39,026 nt of DNA from Bacteroidota bacterium. Lineage in GTDB: Bacteria > Bacteroidota > Bacteroidia > Sphingobacteriales > Sphingobacteriaceae. Where the stretch lies: contig JABDGE010000030.1 in assembly GCA_013286235.1 (NCBI GenBank), positions 1 to 39,026 of the forward strand, in the 5' to 3' direction. The notes beneath the pieces were generated by a model. The model had not been told where the DNA came from. It made no database searches and worked only from the letters and a program-made list of their open reading frames with translations. A program made the translations under genes and the position numbers. This document shows, piece by piece, positions 16,736 through 26,203 of the stretch. How positions within the stretch are numbered: position 1 is the first letter of the stretch; each line of letters begins with the position of its first letter.

Positions 16736-17704
16736 TCATTGGTAATATTGCTTATTAAAAATTTTTAATTTGATTCCTAACTCAAAAGTGCCGCTGGTAT
16801 AATTGCTGATTGGCCCGCTTATAAGGTCGTAAGCAAAATTTATGGCCCAGGTTGGCTGGTCGAAAGCAACCCCAAGCCCAAAATTATCGTTGCTGTGATA
16901 AATCGCCTGGATAGCGAAATGATAGTCGTTCATTCTAAAGTTTAAGCCTGCGTCAAAAATATTGGTATACCCTTTTATCTGCCGGTAGGCTGCAAGCGGC
17001 TCAAGTGAAAGATCCCCTACGGTGTTATTGAAGGCTATTTTATAACTGCATGCTATAAAAAAAAGAGTACGGTCCACATCCTGCCGCTGCTCTGCCCGGT
17101 TAAAAACATTGATACCCAAATTGGGCAGCACAGCTTCAGCAAAAAAATCATTACTGGTGTAGGACAAGCCCAGGTCGCCGTCAAAATAAGCTGCTTGCTG
17201 GTCGTATTGCTGTAACTCGCTATCCGAAAGATCACCGATAATAGCAGCGGTGTTTAACCGGGGATCATTAATGCCCGCCGACAGCCCAAAATTTAGTTTC
17301 TGGTTCTGGTCGCTCAATGGCACATGATAAGCGTATGTTGCCATAGCACGTGTCTGGCGGAAAATTCCTTCCTGGTTATCAACTATGTTTAACCCCAAAC
17401 CCACTTTGTCAGTGGCCTGGTATTCTGCAGTGAGCAATTCCATTACCGGCGTGCCCGGAAATGCGTCCCATTGCTGCAGGTAACCGAGATCGATATTAAG
17501 TCCCTGATCAAGACCGGCCATAGCCGGGTTGTTAATGTACCTGTTTTGATAATACATCGCCTGGAAAGGGTTGAGCTGCGCCTTGCAGGGGATTGACAGT
17601 AATAGCGCTATTGCTGTTATCAGCAAATAAGCACACCGGCTCCGGATATAACTTTCGGTTGTCTTTCCGTATTTTGCAGTAGTCGTCATTCTTTCTGTAT
17701 TCAT
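16736..17704 (-). CDS. PorP/SprF-family type IX secretion outer-membrane protein
   Basis: This 322-residue protein is of the PorP/SprF family, membrane partners of type IX secretion substrates. A signal sequence (LLITAIALLLSIPCKAQ, about residues 28-44) leads to the family opening LNPFQAMYYQNRYINNPAMAG. The body is a predicted beta-barrel with repeated GLGLN and FDAGLNFRMNDYHFAIQA strands, and near the end comes the FELGIKLKIFN strand. In these genomes a PorP/SprF gene typically follows a substrate with a type-B C-terminal domain. Here it starts 15 nt after such a gene, so the pair is a transcription unit. The N-terminus before the signal is long; a later start is possible. The core T9SS genes are elsewhere. 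Confidence 0.88.
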   Translation of the reverse strand: MNTERMTTTAKYGKTTESYIRSRCAYLLITAIALLLSIPCKAQLNPFQAMYYQNRYINNPAMAGLDQGLNIDLGYLQQWDAFPGTPVMELLTAEYQATDKVGLGLNIVDNQEGIFRQTRAMATYAYHVPLSDQNQKLNFGLSAGINDPRLNTAAIIGDLSDSELQQYDQQAAYFDGDLGLSYTSNDFFAEAVLPNLGINVFNRAEQRQDVDRTLFFIACSYKIAFNNTVGDLSLEPLAAYRQIKGYTNIFDAGLNFRMNDYHFAIQAIYHSNDNFGLGVAFDQPTWAINFAYDLISGPISNYTSGTFELGIKLKIFNKQYYQ

Positions 17705-17719
17705 TATTTAATCCAAGAA

Positions 17720-19912
17720 TCAGTTCCTGACGATACTGATAAAACCCTTAAATTGCCGTTGATTGGGCCCAAGGTCCACCACGTAATAGTAGGTGCCTGC
17801 GGCTAATGGCTTACCATTCAGCGTGCCGTCCCACGTGTTCTTGTATCCCGAAACATGAAACACCACCCTGCCGCCTTTATCAAAAACGGTGACGTTATTC
17901 TGAGGATATAATGCTATATCGTTAATTACCCAGACATCATTTTTCCCGTCACCGTTAGGTGTCAGCACATTATTTGAGGTAATGTCAGCCTCTGGTTCTC
18001 CGCGGTAAACAATCACCGTGTACGTGTGCGTGGTTACGCCATCCTGCGCGGTTATTACTACGGTGATGGTGTTGCTGCCTACAGCCAGGGGGATGGGATT
18101 TGATGCAGTTCCGCTTGCTGTTGGCATGCCATTTACGGTTATGGTGGCGGTGGTGTCTGAGTCAGTGGGTGTGGCAGTAATGCTCGTGGTTGAGTTGGAT
18201 ACGGTATCTGCGTATTCCGTAATGCCGCTGCTAAATGCCGGCGATAAAGTGCCCTCACTTACAGTCAGATCGATCAGGTTTGCATTTGAGCTGGGCGCCC
18301 TGATCACGTTTACGATGTAGGTATCTATCGTAACGCCGTCCTGGGCGGTAATTACCGTGGTTAGGATGTTTGAGCCGACAGCGAGGGGGACCTGGCCGGA
18401 CGGGGTGCCGCTCGCCACCGGCTGTCCGTTCACGGTAATGGTACTATTAGCAGCTGTAGCGGTGGGCGTCAGGGTAATGGTTGTAGTAGCGTTAGATACA
18501 CTATCCACGTAGCTGTTGGTGGTGCTTACAAAAGCAGGGTCAAGGCTCCCCACGCTCGGCGCCAGGTTAATAAGCGTTGCAATGCTCGAAGCCGGCTGAT
18601 ATCCAAACGTAATAATCGTGGTTGAAAAGCCGCTGGTGTTAAACGCTGTAACCGTATCTGTTACGGTGGTAAATGTATTGCTTACCGTACCGCTGATGGT
18701 ACCGGTAGTGGAGTCGAACGTTAATCCTTGCGGCAGGGTGCCTTTCAGGTAATACCCGGCTAATGCAATTTTTCTTATCCGGCTTGCGCCGCCCAACCCC
18801 CATTCAGCAATATAACCAGTGCCGGTATTATCAATGCGCAAATAACAAGGCTGGTCAAATTGCGCGGCTGTTAGTATGCCATCGGCATTGCCCGGTGTTT
18901 GCGAGGGGCTGCCTGCCAATAATGATACGGTCCCGTCCGGCATCATAATCCGGATGTCGTTATTAAGGAGGTCCACAATATAAATAACGCCGCCGGGACC
19001 CATCTCCACGCCGGTACAAAAGTGGAAACGCGCTGTAAGGGCCGGGCCGTTTGCATAAAAAACCGAAGAAGTTGCACTGCCTGCAATGGTAGTTACCGTG
19101 CCATCCGGGGCAATCTTTCTAAGTTCACCATTAAAAGAGTCGGCTATGATCAGGTTCCCGGCAGCATCCAGCCTTGCATCTGACGGGCCGTTGAAGTGCG
19201 CTGCTGTCCCTGCGCCGTCGTTATATCCGGGCACCTGGTTTACGCCGGCAATGGTGGTTAACACGCCAGATGGGGAAAGTTTTACAACCTGGTACCCGTA
19301 TTCAAGCGCAAATATCAAATTACCGGCTCTGTCAAAAGTTAAAGCCTGCGGATCAATTAACTTTGTCGTATCCGTATTATGGTAAACGGTAGTCACCAGC
19401 CCGCCCGGCGTTATTTTCCGGATGGCAGAGTTAAAACAGTCCGAAACGAACAGGTTTCCTGAAGCGTCAAAGGCCAGCCCATCGGGATAATTAAAACGCG
19501 CCGAGGTATCCTGGCCGTCGGTAAATCCTACAACTCCTGTATGGCTGCCGGCAAAAGTACTCACCACACCTGCGGGGGTTATCATCCGTATGGCATTGTT
19601 GCTGGCATCGGCAACGTATAAATTACCGGCGGCGTCTTTAGCCATATCCTGCGAGTTATTAAACAGCGCCTGCGTACCAACGCCGTCAACAAAGCCAGGC
19701 AATCCTGTCGGGCTGCCTGCGAAGGTAGTCACCTGGCCATATACCACTGCAGGCACTGCTCCCCCGGTATTTATGGGGCTTATCGTAAATGGGATTGTCC
19801 CTGTTACTGTTATTGCAGAAGGATTATAGGTTATGATGGGCGCCTGTGCAAAAACGTTTTGCACGGATGTAAGGCACAGCCAAATGAACATGCTTTTGAG
19901 TATGTGCTTCAC
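17720..19912 (-). CDS. NHL-repeat surface protein with type-B T9SS sorting domain
   Basis: This 730-residue exported protein has a Sec signal (KSMFIWLCLTSVQNVFAQ), then about six NHL beta-propeller repeats (about 45-375, each with NLYVADASNNAIRMI-like cores). A putative Ig domain follows (GLTFDSTTGTISGT, about 390-440), then two near-identical cadherin-like sandwich domains (about 445-542 and 543-639). It ends with a gliding-motility-associated C-terminal domain (NNVLTPNGDGKNDVW, about 640-730). That last domain directs type IX secretion to the cell surface, helped by the PorP/SprF protein encoded next. The likely job is surface binding or adhesion; no catalytic residues are evident. The start ATG gives the signal peptide. 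The two sandwich domains look like a recent internal duplication. Confidence 0.9.
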   Translation of the reverse strand: MKHILKSMFIWLCLTSVQNVFAQAPIITYNPSAITVTGTIPFTISPINTGGAVPAVVYGQVTTFAGSPTGLPGFVDGVGTQALFNNSQDMAKDAAGNLYVADASNNAIRMITPAGVVSTFAGSHTGVVGFTDGQDTSARFNYPDGLAFDASGNLFVSDCFNSAIRKITPGGLVTTVYHNTDTTKLIDPQALTFDRAGNLIFALEYGYQVVKLSPSGVLTTIAGVNQVPGYNDGAGTAAHFNGPSDARLDAAGNLIIADSFNGELRKIAPDGTVTTIAGSATSSVFYANGPALTARFHFCTGVEMGPGGVIYIVDLLNNDIRIMMPDGTVSLLAGSPSQTPGNADGILTAAQFDQPCYLRIDNTGTGYIAEWGLGGASRIRKIALAGYYLKGTLPQGLTFDSTTGTISGTVSNTFTTVTDTVTAFNTSGFSTTIITFGYQPASSIATLINLAPSVGSLDPAFVSTTNSYVDSVSNATTTITLTPTATAANSTITVNGQPVASGTPSGQVPLAVGSNILTTVITAQDGVTIDTYIVNVIRAPSSNANLIDLTVSEGTLSPAFSSGITEYADTVSNSTTSITATPTDSDTTATITVNGMPTASGTASNPIPLAVGSNTITVVITAQDGVTTHTYTVIVYRGEPEADITSNNVLTPNGDGKNDVWVINDIALYPQNNVTVFDKGGRVVFHVSGYKNTWDGTLNGKPLAAGTYYYVVDLGPNQRQFKGFISIVRN

Positions 19913-20181
19913 TTTGTGAATGTATTAAGTAGCAATATCCTCAAGTTTTTTAATTTTTAACCGCCCGGTGTTTAATCAATTCAACCCCCCTTTTTGATAA
20001 GCACCCAATACAAACGGGATTGATGTCAACATGCTGATATTTATTGTTATATGATTAGTTTTTTAGTAGGCAATATACAAAAAATTGGTGAAGGGAAAAA
20101 TTGAATGAACAGCAGGGCTTTGACGCTTAATAATATCCCTCCATACAGGCGTGCGCGCGGAACTTTACGCATGGAAGATGG

Positions 20182-20290
20182 GCGTATAGTTTGCTACCTG
20201 GCAAGGTAGGCTGGAAAGTTAATAGCCTGTTCCGGGGCACGAGAACTCCACCTCTTTTGGCCTTTGCGCGGAATGTCGCGGCTGGATGGG
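20182..20290 (+). repeat. RepA dispersed repeat, copy 3
   Basis: CGTATAGTTTGCTACCTGGC through CCGGGGCACGAGAACTCCAC and CTCTTTTGGCCTTTGCGCGG to GGCTGGATGGG. It lacks the ACTCC-N3-GGAGT hairpin. It lies about 330 bp before the first DUF1016 locus. Confidence 0.7.
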
Positions 20291-20477
20291 AACCACAGGT
20301 GTCATTACCCAAGGCCTTGGTATTTCCATCTAAAAAGTAATTTAGCACACACTCGGGATTAGCCTTCAAGCCATATAAATTTAGTTGCGTTTGACCTGTA
20401 CCATGAGCGGCTCAAATCCCTGCTTTTTTGTGTAAATCCACTATAAACTTGTTCGAAATTAGACCCATGACCGACTC

Positions 20478-20515
20478 AAGCGCCTCTCAAGAAATTCAGA
20501 GGCGCTTTTTGTTTT
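20478..20515 (+). terminator. Strong intrinsic terminator without an evident upstream gene
   Basis: A 10-bp stem AAGCGCCTCT (20478-20487) / AGAGGCGCTT (20498-20507) with a 10-nt loop is followed by TTTTTGTTTT. No plus-strand gene precedes it. The DNA just upstream has two related phrases, CCATGAGCGGCTCAA (20401) and CCATGACCGACTCAA (20465). It may end a small RNA or be the leftover of a lost gene. Confidence 0.65.
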
Positions 20516-20620
20516 AATGCTGATCCTGATAGTTTTTTTATGAATTAAGCTTTGTTATCTTAATCTGAGTAATTTTAGCTTTAAAACTATGATATTGCTA
20601 CAGCATTATATTATCCTACT

Positions 20621-21651
20621 ATGGCCAAACCAGTTATTGTTGAGAAGAAACTTTTTGCGGATGTAGTCAGGCTGATTGAGGAGAGTCGCTCACTTGTAGC
20701 TCAAACTGTAAACAGCACGTTGACTTTATTATACTATAAGATAGGCCGGAGAGTAAATGAGGAGATTCTTCTAAATAAACGAGCTGAATACGGAAAAAAG
20801 GTCATTTCTAACTTATCAAATTATTTGACGCTAAATTACAGCAATAATTTTTCGGAGAAAAACCTTAGAAGGATGATGCAGTTTTCGGAGGTTTTTCCTG
20901 ATGAACAAATTGTCGTATCGGCGATACGACAATTGACCTGGACACATTTTATTGCATTAATTCCGTTGAAAAACGCAATACAAAGAGACTTTTATATGGA
21001 GATGTGCAAAATGGAAAATTGGAATGTGAAAACTTTACGCGGAAAAATCGATAGTATGCTATTCGAACGCACTGCAATCAGTAGAAAGCCGGATGAACTT
21101 ATAAAACAAGAATTGAAAGCGTTAAGAGAAGAGAATACATTTACACCGGACCTCATATTTCGTGATCCATATTTTTTAGACTTTTTGGGGTTGAAGGATA
21201 CGTATAACGAAAAAAATCTTGAAGACGCTATTTTGCGCGAATTGGAACATTTTATATTAGAATTAGGTCAGGGATTTAGTTTTATAGAACGGCAGAAAAG
21301 AATGATAATTGATGGCGAAGATTTTAAACTGGATCTATTGTTCTACCACCGAAAACTCAAAAGGCTTATTGCTATAGAATTGAAATTAGGGAATTTAAAG
21401 CTGGCTATAAAGGTCAGATGGAGCTTTATCTGCGCTGGCTGGAAAAATACGAAATGCAGGACGGTGAAAATGCTCCAATCGGGTTAATTCTTTGTGCAGA
21501 AGGAAATAGTGAACAAGTTGAATTGCTTCAATTAGATAAAGCCGGAATTAAAGTATCAGAATACCTTACCGAATTACCCAGCAAGAATTTACTTAAACAG
21601 AAGCTGCACGATGCACTTGAAATTTCAAAGAAAAGACTGGAGAATACTTAG
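20621..21651 (+). pseudogene. DUF1016 (YhcG-like) PD-(D/E)XK nuclease, frameshifted
   Basis: About 343 residues would be encoded if one base were restored. The N-terminal DUF1016 part includes TLTLLYYKIGRRVNEEIL and LRRMMQFSEVFP. A palindrome-encoded stretch precedes QLTWTH, and the PD-(D/E)XK nuclease core has Asp238, Glu253 and Lys255 (DLLFYH and IELK). The frame is lost at the GGG run 21389-21391, where one G appears to be missing. The correct continuation (GYKGQMELYLRWLEKYE) is in the next frame to 21651. As read, a 288-residue protein with a short foreign tail would be made, still containing the catalytic triad. RepA copies lie 330 bp before and 42 bp after. A sequencing error is possible. 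The family's biological role is not established. Confidence 0.8.
20908..20934. other. Perfect 27-bp palindrome inside DUF1016 locus 1
   Basis: AATTGTCGTATCG (20908-20920) and its exact inverse (20922-20934) flank a single central G. It encodes the residues just before Leu-Thr-Trp. Palindromes of other sequence occupy the same codon position in the other DUF1016 loci. Confidence 0.9.
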
Positions 21652-21692
21652 CCTGCCCGCATCTTGCGGGCAGCGGGTCGGTTGGGGCAGAC

Positions 21693-21822
21693 CGGCATAA
21701 TTTGCTACATGTCAGCGGCGGGCTGTACAGTTAATTACTCCATAGGAGTCCAATGGACCTGTCGCCGGGGCACGAGAACTCCCCCTCTTTTGGCCTTCGC
21801 GCGGATTCTCGCCCAGATGGGG
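21693..21822 (+). repeat. RepA dispersed repeat, copy 4
   Basis: Complete copy from GCATAATTTGCTACATGTC to CTCTTTTGGCCTTCGCGCGG and CCCAGATGGGG. It includes the double hairpin ACTCCATAGGAGT (21737-21749) and GTCCAATGGAC. It begins 42 bp after the end of DUF1016 locus 1. The remaining gap to 22038 is AT-rich with no gene. Confidence 0.7.
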
Positions 21823-22037
21823 TTTTGACGCCCAATAAAAAAACCACTCACTATTCACCACTCACTACCAATGGATAAACGAAAAAAAATGGAAATTTAT
21901 ACGGCCAAAAAAGACATTGATTTTATAAACCCTAATCAACTATTATTTGATTTTCTTATAAAAAAGTAACTTAACAATTTTTAAAATAGGTCAACCTATT
22001 TTAGGCATGCACAAACTGCCAACTGCCTACTGCCAAC

Positions 22038-25000
22038 TCACTCCGTTTTCAAACTGCTCACCGGGTTGGCCAGCGCCGTTTTAATGCTTTGGAAACTTAC
22101 CGTGAGCAGCGTTATGAGTATTGCGCCCAGGGCTGTTGCGGCAAATATCCACCAGGAAAGCCCGGACTGGTATTTATATTGCTGCAGCCAGCCGTTCATG
22201 AAATAGATGGCTATGGGAATGGCAACAGCCAGCGCAATGATCACCAGCAGCGCAAACTCTTTGGACATTAGCCGCCATAAGCTGAAGACAGATGCCCCAA
22301 GCACCTTGCGGATGCCAATTTCTTTTGTGCGCTGTTCGGCCATAAAGGACGCCATGCCAAACAAACCCATGCAACTGATAAAAATGGCCAGGATGGTAGC
22401 GAAGCCGGCCAGTTTACCAATGCGCTCTTCGAAGTCAAATTTTTTGGCATACTCGGTGTCCGTAAATTTATAGTCAAACGGGCTCGCGGGGTCGAAACGT
22501 TTAAAAACAGCTTCAATTTTATCGAGGGCCTGCCGGGTGCTCATGCCGGGGTTTATCCTGATGTCGGTAAAACTTCCGGGGTATTGCAGCAGGTAAAACA
22601 TCGTTGGCCGAACGGGATCGTATGGCGAATCCATCACGATGTCTTTCACTACGCCGATGACCCTATAATTTTTATCCCATTTTATAATTTCGCCAACAGG
22701 GTTTTTCAGTCCTGTAAATTTTACCGCGGCTTCATTTAGTATCATCGCGGATGAATCGCCTGGGTAGTCCCTGGATAGGTCGCGGCCTTCTTTGATTTTC
22801 CAGCCAATGGTTTTACCAAATTCGGGCGATACCGGTACCGTGCCAAAATCATCCTGCAAATTAGGGTCCTTACCTTTCCAGGTGATGCCCTGGTTGTCTG
22901 ACATTAGATCGGTAACCGGGCTCTCGGACTCGGCCGCTTCCGATACCGCTCCCGACTGCAGCAATTCGTTCCGAAATGCCTCAAAATGGTTAGGAATGTC
23001 CGGCGTTCTCATGGCTACCTGTACCAGGCCGCTCCTGCTATAGCCTACCGGTCTGTTTTTGGTAAACTGCACCTGCCTGAAAACCACTATCGTTCCAATA
23101 ATTAGGGTCACCGAAACCACAAATTGCAATACCACCAAAATTTTGCGTGGCAACGATGCCAGGGGGCCCGCTTTGTAAGTCCCTTTCAACACCTGCACCG
23201 GTTGAAATGAGGAAAGATAAAAAGCCGGATAAGACCCGGCAATTACGCCGGTTATCAAACTGAAACTGATACCCAACAGCCAAAAAACCGGGCTGCTCCA
23301 TAATACCGCCATCCTTTTACCGGCAACCTGGTTAAACCAGGGCAAAGCAAGTGTTACCAGCAATACAGCAAGCAGGAAAGCGAAAAATGCAACCATTACA
23401 GACTCGCTGAAAAACTGGACTATCAGCTGGCTGCGAATCGAGCCGGCCATTTTGCGGATGCCCACCTCTTTTGCCCGTTGCTGCGACTGCGCAGTGCTCA
23501 GGTTCATAAAATTGATGCAGGCCAGCAGCAATACAAAAACGCCGATGATACCAAACAGCCATACCAACTCGATACCGCCGCCTGTGTTGACGCCATTTTT
23601 AAACTCCTGGTACAGGCGCCACCTGCTCATGGGCTGCAGAAACAGCACCGCTTTGAACGATACGCCAAGCAGGTCGTGCTGAGCGGCCAGGCCCCGTAGT
23701 TTCAGATCTTTTATTTTTGCAGCAACATGGTTTATATCGGCGCCCGGCTGTAACTGTGCATATATTAGCCATGAATCGTTGGCCCATATATTGACGAACG
23801 CTTTAACGTCCGGGTCCGAGGCCACGTACAGGTCCCAGGGGGCAATAAAGGCCATATCGTTCAATGTAGTATTGCGCGGCAGATCCTCATAAACGCCGGT
23901 AACTTTAACATTCAGCCGGTTGTCAATTTTCAGCATCCGGTCCATCGGGTTTGCACCGCCAAAAAGCGACCGTGCAAGCGAAGCCGACAATAAAACAGAT
24001 GAGGGATCCTTTAAGCAGGAGCGGTTACCGCGCAGCATTTTTAACGTCAGCAGATCGGGCGCTTCCGGCTGCATAAAATTGCCCTTCGATGTCAATTTTT
24101 TATCACCATTGGCAATAACATGTTCCTCTGCCCAGGTCGACAGTACCACATACTTAAAAGCGTCCTTATAGTCGTTGCGGAGTTTTATCCCAAGCGGTAT
24201 CGGTAAGGCGCGCTTGGTGCCAACGTCGCCGTTGGTGGTCTGGTGCTGCATTACCTGCACAATGCGGTCATAATGCGCATGGTATTTATTATACGACAAC
24301 TCATCCCATATCCATAAACTAATCAGTATGGCTACCGCCATGCCAACCGACAAACCGGTAATATTGATAAAGGAATGTGTTTTATTTTTTAACAGGTTTC
24401 GCCAGGCGATCTTTAAATAATTCCTAAACATAAAGTTGCGTTTTAATTTTTGGGGAGCCCAATTTGACAGGCTTCCCGAACGCAATATTACCGGCCTTAT
24501 TCGTGGCACGGTGGCCAACTTATTATTTGGCAACTCTTTTTTTAGGCTGTTCTTGTATTCCACCGGGGTTTTGCCGGTCATTTCTTTAAACACGCGGTTG
24601 AAAGTTCTTTGGGAATTGAATCCCGACTCATAGCCGATATGCAGCAAGGTAAATTTATCATAAGCCGGATCATGCATTTTTCGGGCAACATCCCGCACAC
24701 GGAACTCGTTGATCAGATCATTGAAGTTCTTTTCCAGGCCCACATTGATGATCCTCGAAAGATCATGCGGATGAATATTTAATTTGACAGCCAGTGTGGT
24801 CAGCGTCAGTTCGGCATCTTCGTAAAGCCGGCCTGCAGCAATGGCTTCTTTTAACCTTCTACCTTTTTCTTTTGCGTCCGACCTGTCAATTATTGGCATT
24901 GATAACCGGAGGTTGCCATCAGGCTTTACGATCGCGTTAATAGCCGTTACCATCAGCACCAATGCAATTACAAAACAGAAAGCATCACTTACTATTGCTA

Positions 25001-25463
25001 ACAGGCAGAGCAGGCTTATCAGAAGCAAAGCGCCGTCAAGTCGCCGGAATGCAAAACGTGGCCTGTCCATTAACACAGGGCGTAAACGGGCGTAAAAACC
25101 CTCTATGAGCCGATGCGAAAAATATAAATAGACAATCACCGAAATTAAAATTAACCAAACCGGCAGCCAATAACCAACCAGCAAGATGGAAAAATGAAAC
25201 AGATCGATTCCGCGGAACCGCAGGTCGGGGAAAGTGAGTTGTCGTACATAAAAATATAAGAACGGACCAAGCCCTGGTAAAAAAAACGTTGCAAGGCCGC
25301 CGGTTTTCAGTACCACCACTACCAGGGCTGAACTTAAGAACAGGTTGGCTGTTTGGCCGGCCTTTGTTATGGATAATAAAAGCAGCGCGATGGTAAGTCC
25401 TGTGAACAGGGTCCCCAGCGACGCCAGGTCATAAAAAGCGATATGAGATAAAAAGGGGGTCAA
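22038..25463 (-). CDS. AraC-type regulator fused to an FtsX/MacB-type ABC permease
   Basis: This is one 1141-residue reading frame. Residues 1-190 hold several membrane helices. Residues about 205-330 are an AraC-type DNA-binding domain (TLTTLAVKLNIHPHDLSRII, IGYESGFNSQRTFNRVFKEM, GKTPVEYK). From Met345 (ATG at 24431) a full-length FtsX/MacB-type permease follows: MFRNYLKIAWRNLLKNKTHS, two periplasmic core domains, and two FtsX membrane domains with VGIRKMAGS and IGIRKVLGAS. Permeases starting exactly like this are normally separate proteins of about 800 residues. The frame may be a true sensor-transporter fusion, or two genes of which the first lost its stop; internal initiation at 24431 is possible. 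The only start in frame is TTG at 25463. Substrate is unknown, and no ATPase gene adjoins. Confidence 0.8.
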   Translation of the reverse strand: MTPFLSHIAFYDLASLGTLFTGLTIALLLLSITKAGQTANLFLSSALVVVVLKTGGLATFFLPGLGPFLYFYVRQLTFPDLRFRGIDLFHFSILLVGYWLPVWLILISVIVYLYFSHRLIEGFYARLRPVLMDRPRFAFRRLDGALLLISLLCLLAIVSDAFCFVIALVLMVTAINAIVKPDGNLRLSMPIIDRSDAKEKGRRLKEAIAAGRLYEDAELTLTTLAVKLNIHPHDLSRIINVGLEKNFNDLINEFRVRDVARKMHDPAYDKFTLLHIGYESGFNSQRTFNRVFKEMTGKTPVEYKNSLKKELPNNKLATVPRIRPVILRSGSLSNWAPQKLKRNFMFRNYLKIAWRNLLKNKTHSFINITGLSVGMAVAILISLWIWDELSYNKYHAHYDRIVQVMQHQTTNGDVGTKRALPIPLGIKLRNDYKDAFKYVVLSTWAEEHVIANGDKKLTSKGNFMQPEAPDLLTLKMLRGNRSCLKDPSSVLLSASLARSLFGGANPMDRMLKIDNRLNVKVTGVYEDLPRNTTLNDMAFIAPWDLYVASDPDVKAFVNIWANDSWLIYAQLQPGADINHVAAKIKDLKLRGLAAQHDLLGVSFKAVLFLQPMSRWRLYQEFKNGVNTGGGIELVWLFGIIGVFVLLLACINFMNLSTAQSQQRAKEVGIRKMAGSIRSQLIVQFFSESVMVAFFAFLLAVLLVTLALPWFNQVAGKRMAVLWSSPVFWLLGISFSLITGVIAGSYPAFYLSSFQPVQVLKGTYKAGPLASLPRKILVVLQFVVSVTLIIGTIVVFRQVQFTKNRPVGYSRSGLVQVAMRTPDIPNHFEAFRNELLQSGAVSEAAESESPVTDLMSDNQGITWKGKDPNLQDDFGTVPVSPEFGKTIGWKIKEGRDLSRDYPGDSSAMILNEAAVKFTGLKNPVGEIIKWDKNYRVIGVVKDIVMDSPYDPVRPTMFYLLQYPGSFTDIRINPGMSTRQALDKIEAVFKRFDPASPFDYKFTDTEYAKKFDFEERIGKLAGFATILAIFISCMGLFGMASFMAEQRTKEIGIRKVLGASVFSLWRLMSKEFALLVIIALAVAIPIAIYFMNGWLQQYKYQSGLSWWIFAATALGAILITLLTVSFQSIKTALANPVSSLKTE

Positions 25464-25491
25464 ATAGGGTCGGCAATTTCAATTTTCATTC

Positions 25492-25499
25492 CAAATTTA
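25492..25499 (-). promoter_or_regulatory. Possible Bacteroidota -7 box for the AraC-FtsX gene
   Basis: On the minus strand the sequence reads TAAATTTG, a perfect TAnnTTTG match, about 30 nt before the TTG start. A -33 TTTG at the usual spacing is not seen, so support is partial. Confidence 0.3.
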
Positions 25500-25802
25500 T
25501 CAATTATTTGATTGTCATTAGTAAACAGGCTTTATCATTGCCGCCATAGCCAAAGCATATTCGGCAGCCATCCCCTATTCGCCTGTGCCGCCAGGATAGC
25601 CCACAGCCGGGATAAAAAGTAAAGGTTATGCAAGCGGGAAGCCTTACGATAGTCGGACTACTGGCATAGCGCATCCGTAGATGGAATTTGCGGACAGCGG
25701 GAAAAGGCTGTATGAAAAGTTGCTGTTAGTAATTGCTTGTTATCAACTCCTTTTACCAGGGAAATCGCTTTTAAAAAATTTGCTTTTTAACTTTTCATTT
25801 TA

Positions 25803-25935
25803 TGCCCCGTAGGGGTAAAACGTTTGTAGCACCTAACCCAACCAATTCTTATTGCCCCGTAGGGGCTACCCTTTTTTATCAGAAAAACCTATATGTCTTC
25901 CGGCTAAAATTAATTTTAGAGGTTAAAAGCGATTT
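25803..25935. repeat. Dispersed element with paired GCCCC/GGGGC hairpins, copy 2
   Basis: GCCCCGTAGGGG and GCCCCGTAGGGGC hairpins lie about 50 bp apart, with CGTTTGTAG between. ACCCTTTTTTATCAG and GGCTAAAATTAATTTTAGA follow, in the same order as at 6092-6230. It lies just upstream of the antitoxin gene. The rest of the gap 25464-25987 shows nothing recognisable. Confidence 0.6.
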
Positions 25936-25966
25936 CCCTGCTCCTTTTACCTATTTTTACTTAAAT

Positions 25967-25974
25967 TACATTTG
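25967..25974 (+). promoter_or_regulatory. Possible -7 promoter box of the antitoxin gene
   Basis: TACATTTG matches TAnnTTTG and lies 13 bp before the ATG at 25988. That would give a nearly leaderless message. The -33 region is only TTTT at 18-bp spacing. Confidence 0.35.
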
Positions 25975-25987
25975 TAATAATATAAAT

Positions 25988-26203
25988 ATGGAAGAAACGC
26001 TTGTAATAAAGATAACTAATAAAAAGGCGGTGAAACTTCTGCACGACCTGGAGGAATTAAACCTGATTAAAATATTGGACGAAACGGTCAGCCCTACTGC
26101 GATAAAATTGTCTGATAAGTACAGAGGTGGTTTTTCAAAAGAAGATGCCAAAAGCTTCAACGAGCATACCCAAACACTGCGCAAGGAATGGGACGATAAT
26201 TAA
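25988..26203 (+). CDS. VapB-like small antitoxin (partner of a PIN toxin)
   Basis: This 71-residue acidic protein reads MEETLVIKITNKKAVKLLHD at the start and ends KSFNEHTQTLRKEWDDN. The open frame extends upstream, but the ATG at 25988 fits the size and composition of small Bacteroidota antitoxins and lies just after a promoter-like box. It directly overlaps the start region of a PIN-domain toxin remnant, the usual gene order of VapBC-like pairs. The N-terminal part probably binds DNA and the C-terminal part the toxin. Because the toxin is broken, this antitoxin is now an orphan here, though it could still act against a related toxin elsewhere in the genome. The family name is inferred from context and composition. 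Confidence 0.6.
   Translation: MEETLVIKITNKKAVKLLHDLEELNLIKILDETVSPTAIKLSDKYRGGFSKEDAKSFNEHTQTLRKEWDDN

Noticed and set aside
20395..20480. Possible tRNA or tmRNA end before the terminator
   Set aside because: TTCGAAAT and CTCAAATCC phrases resemble T-loops, but no acceptor or T-stem pairing could be formed.
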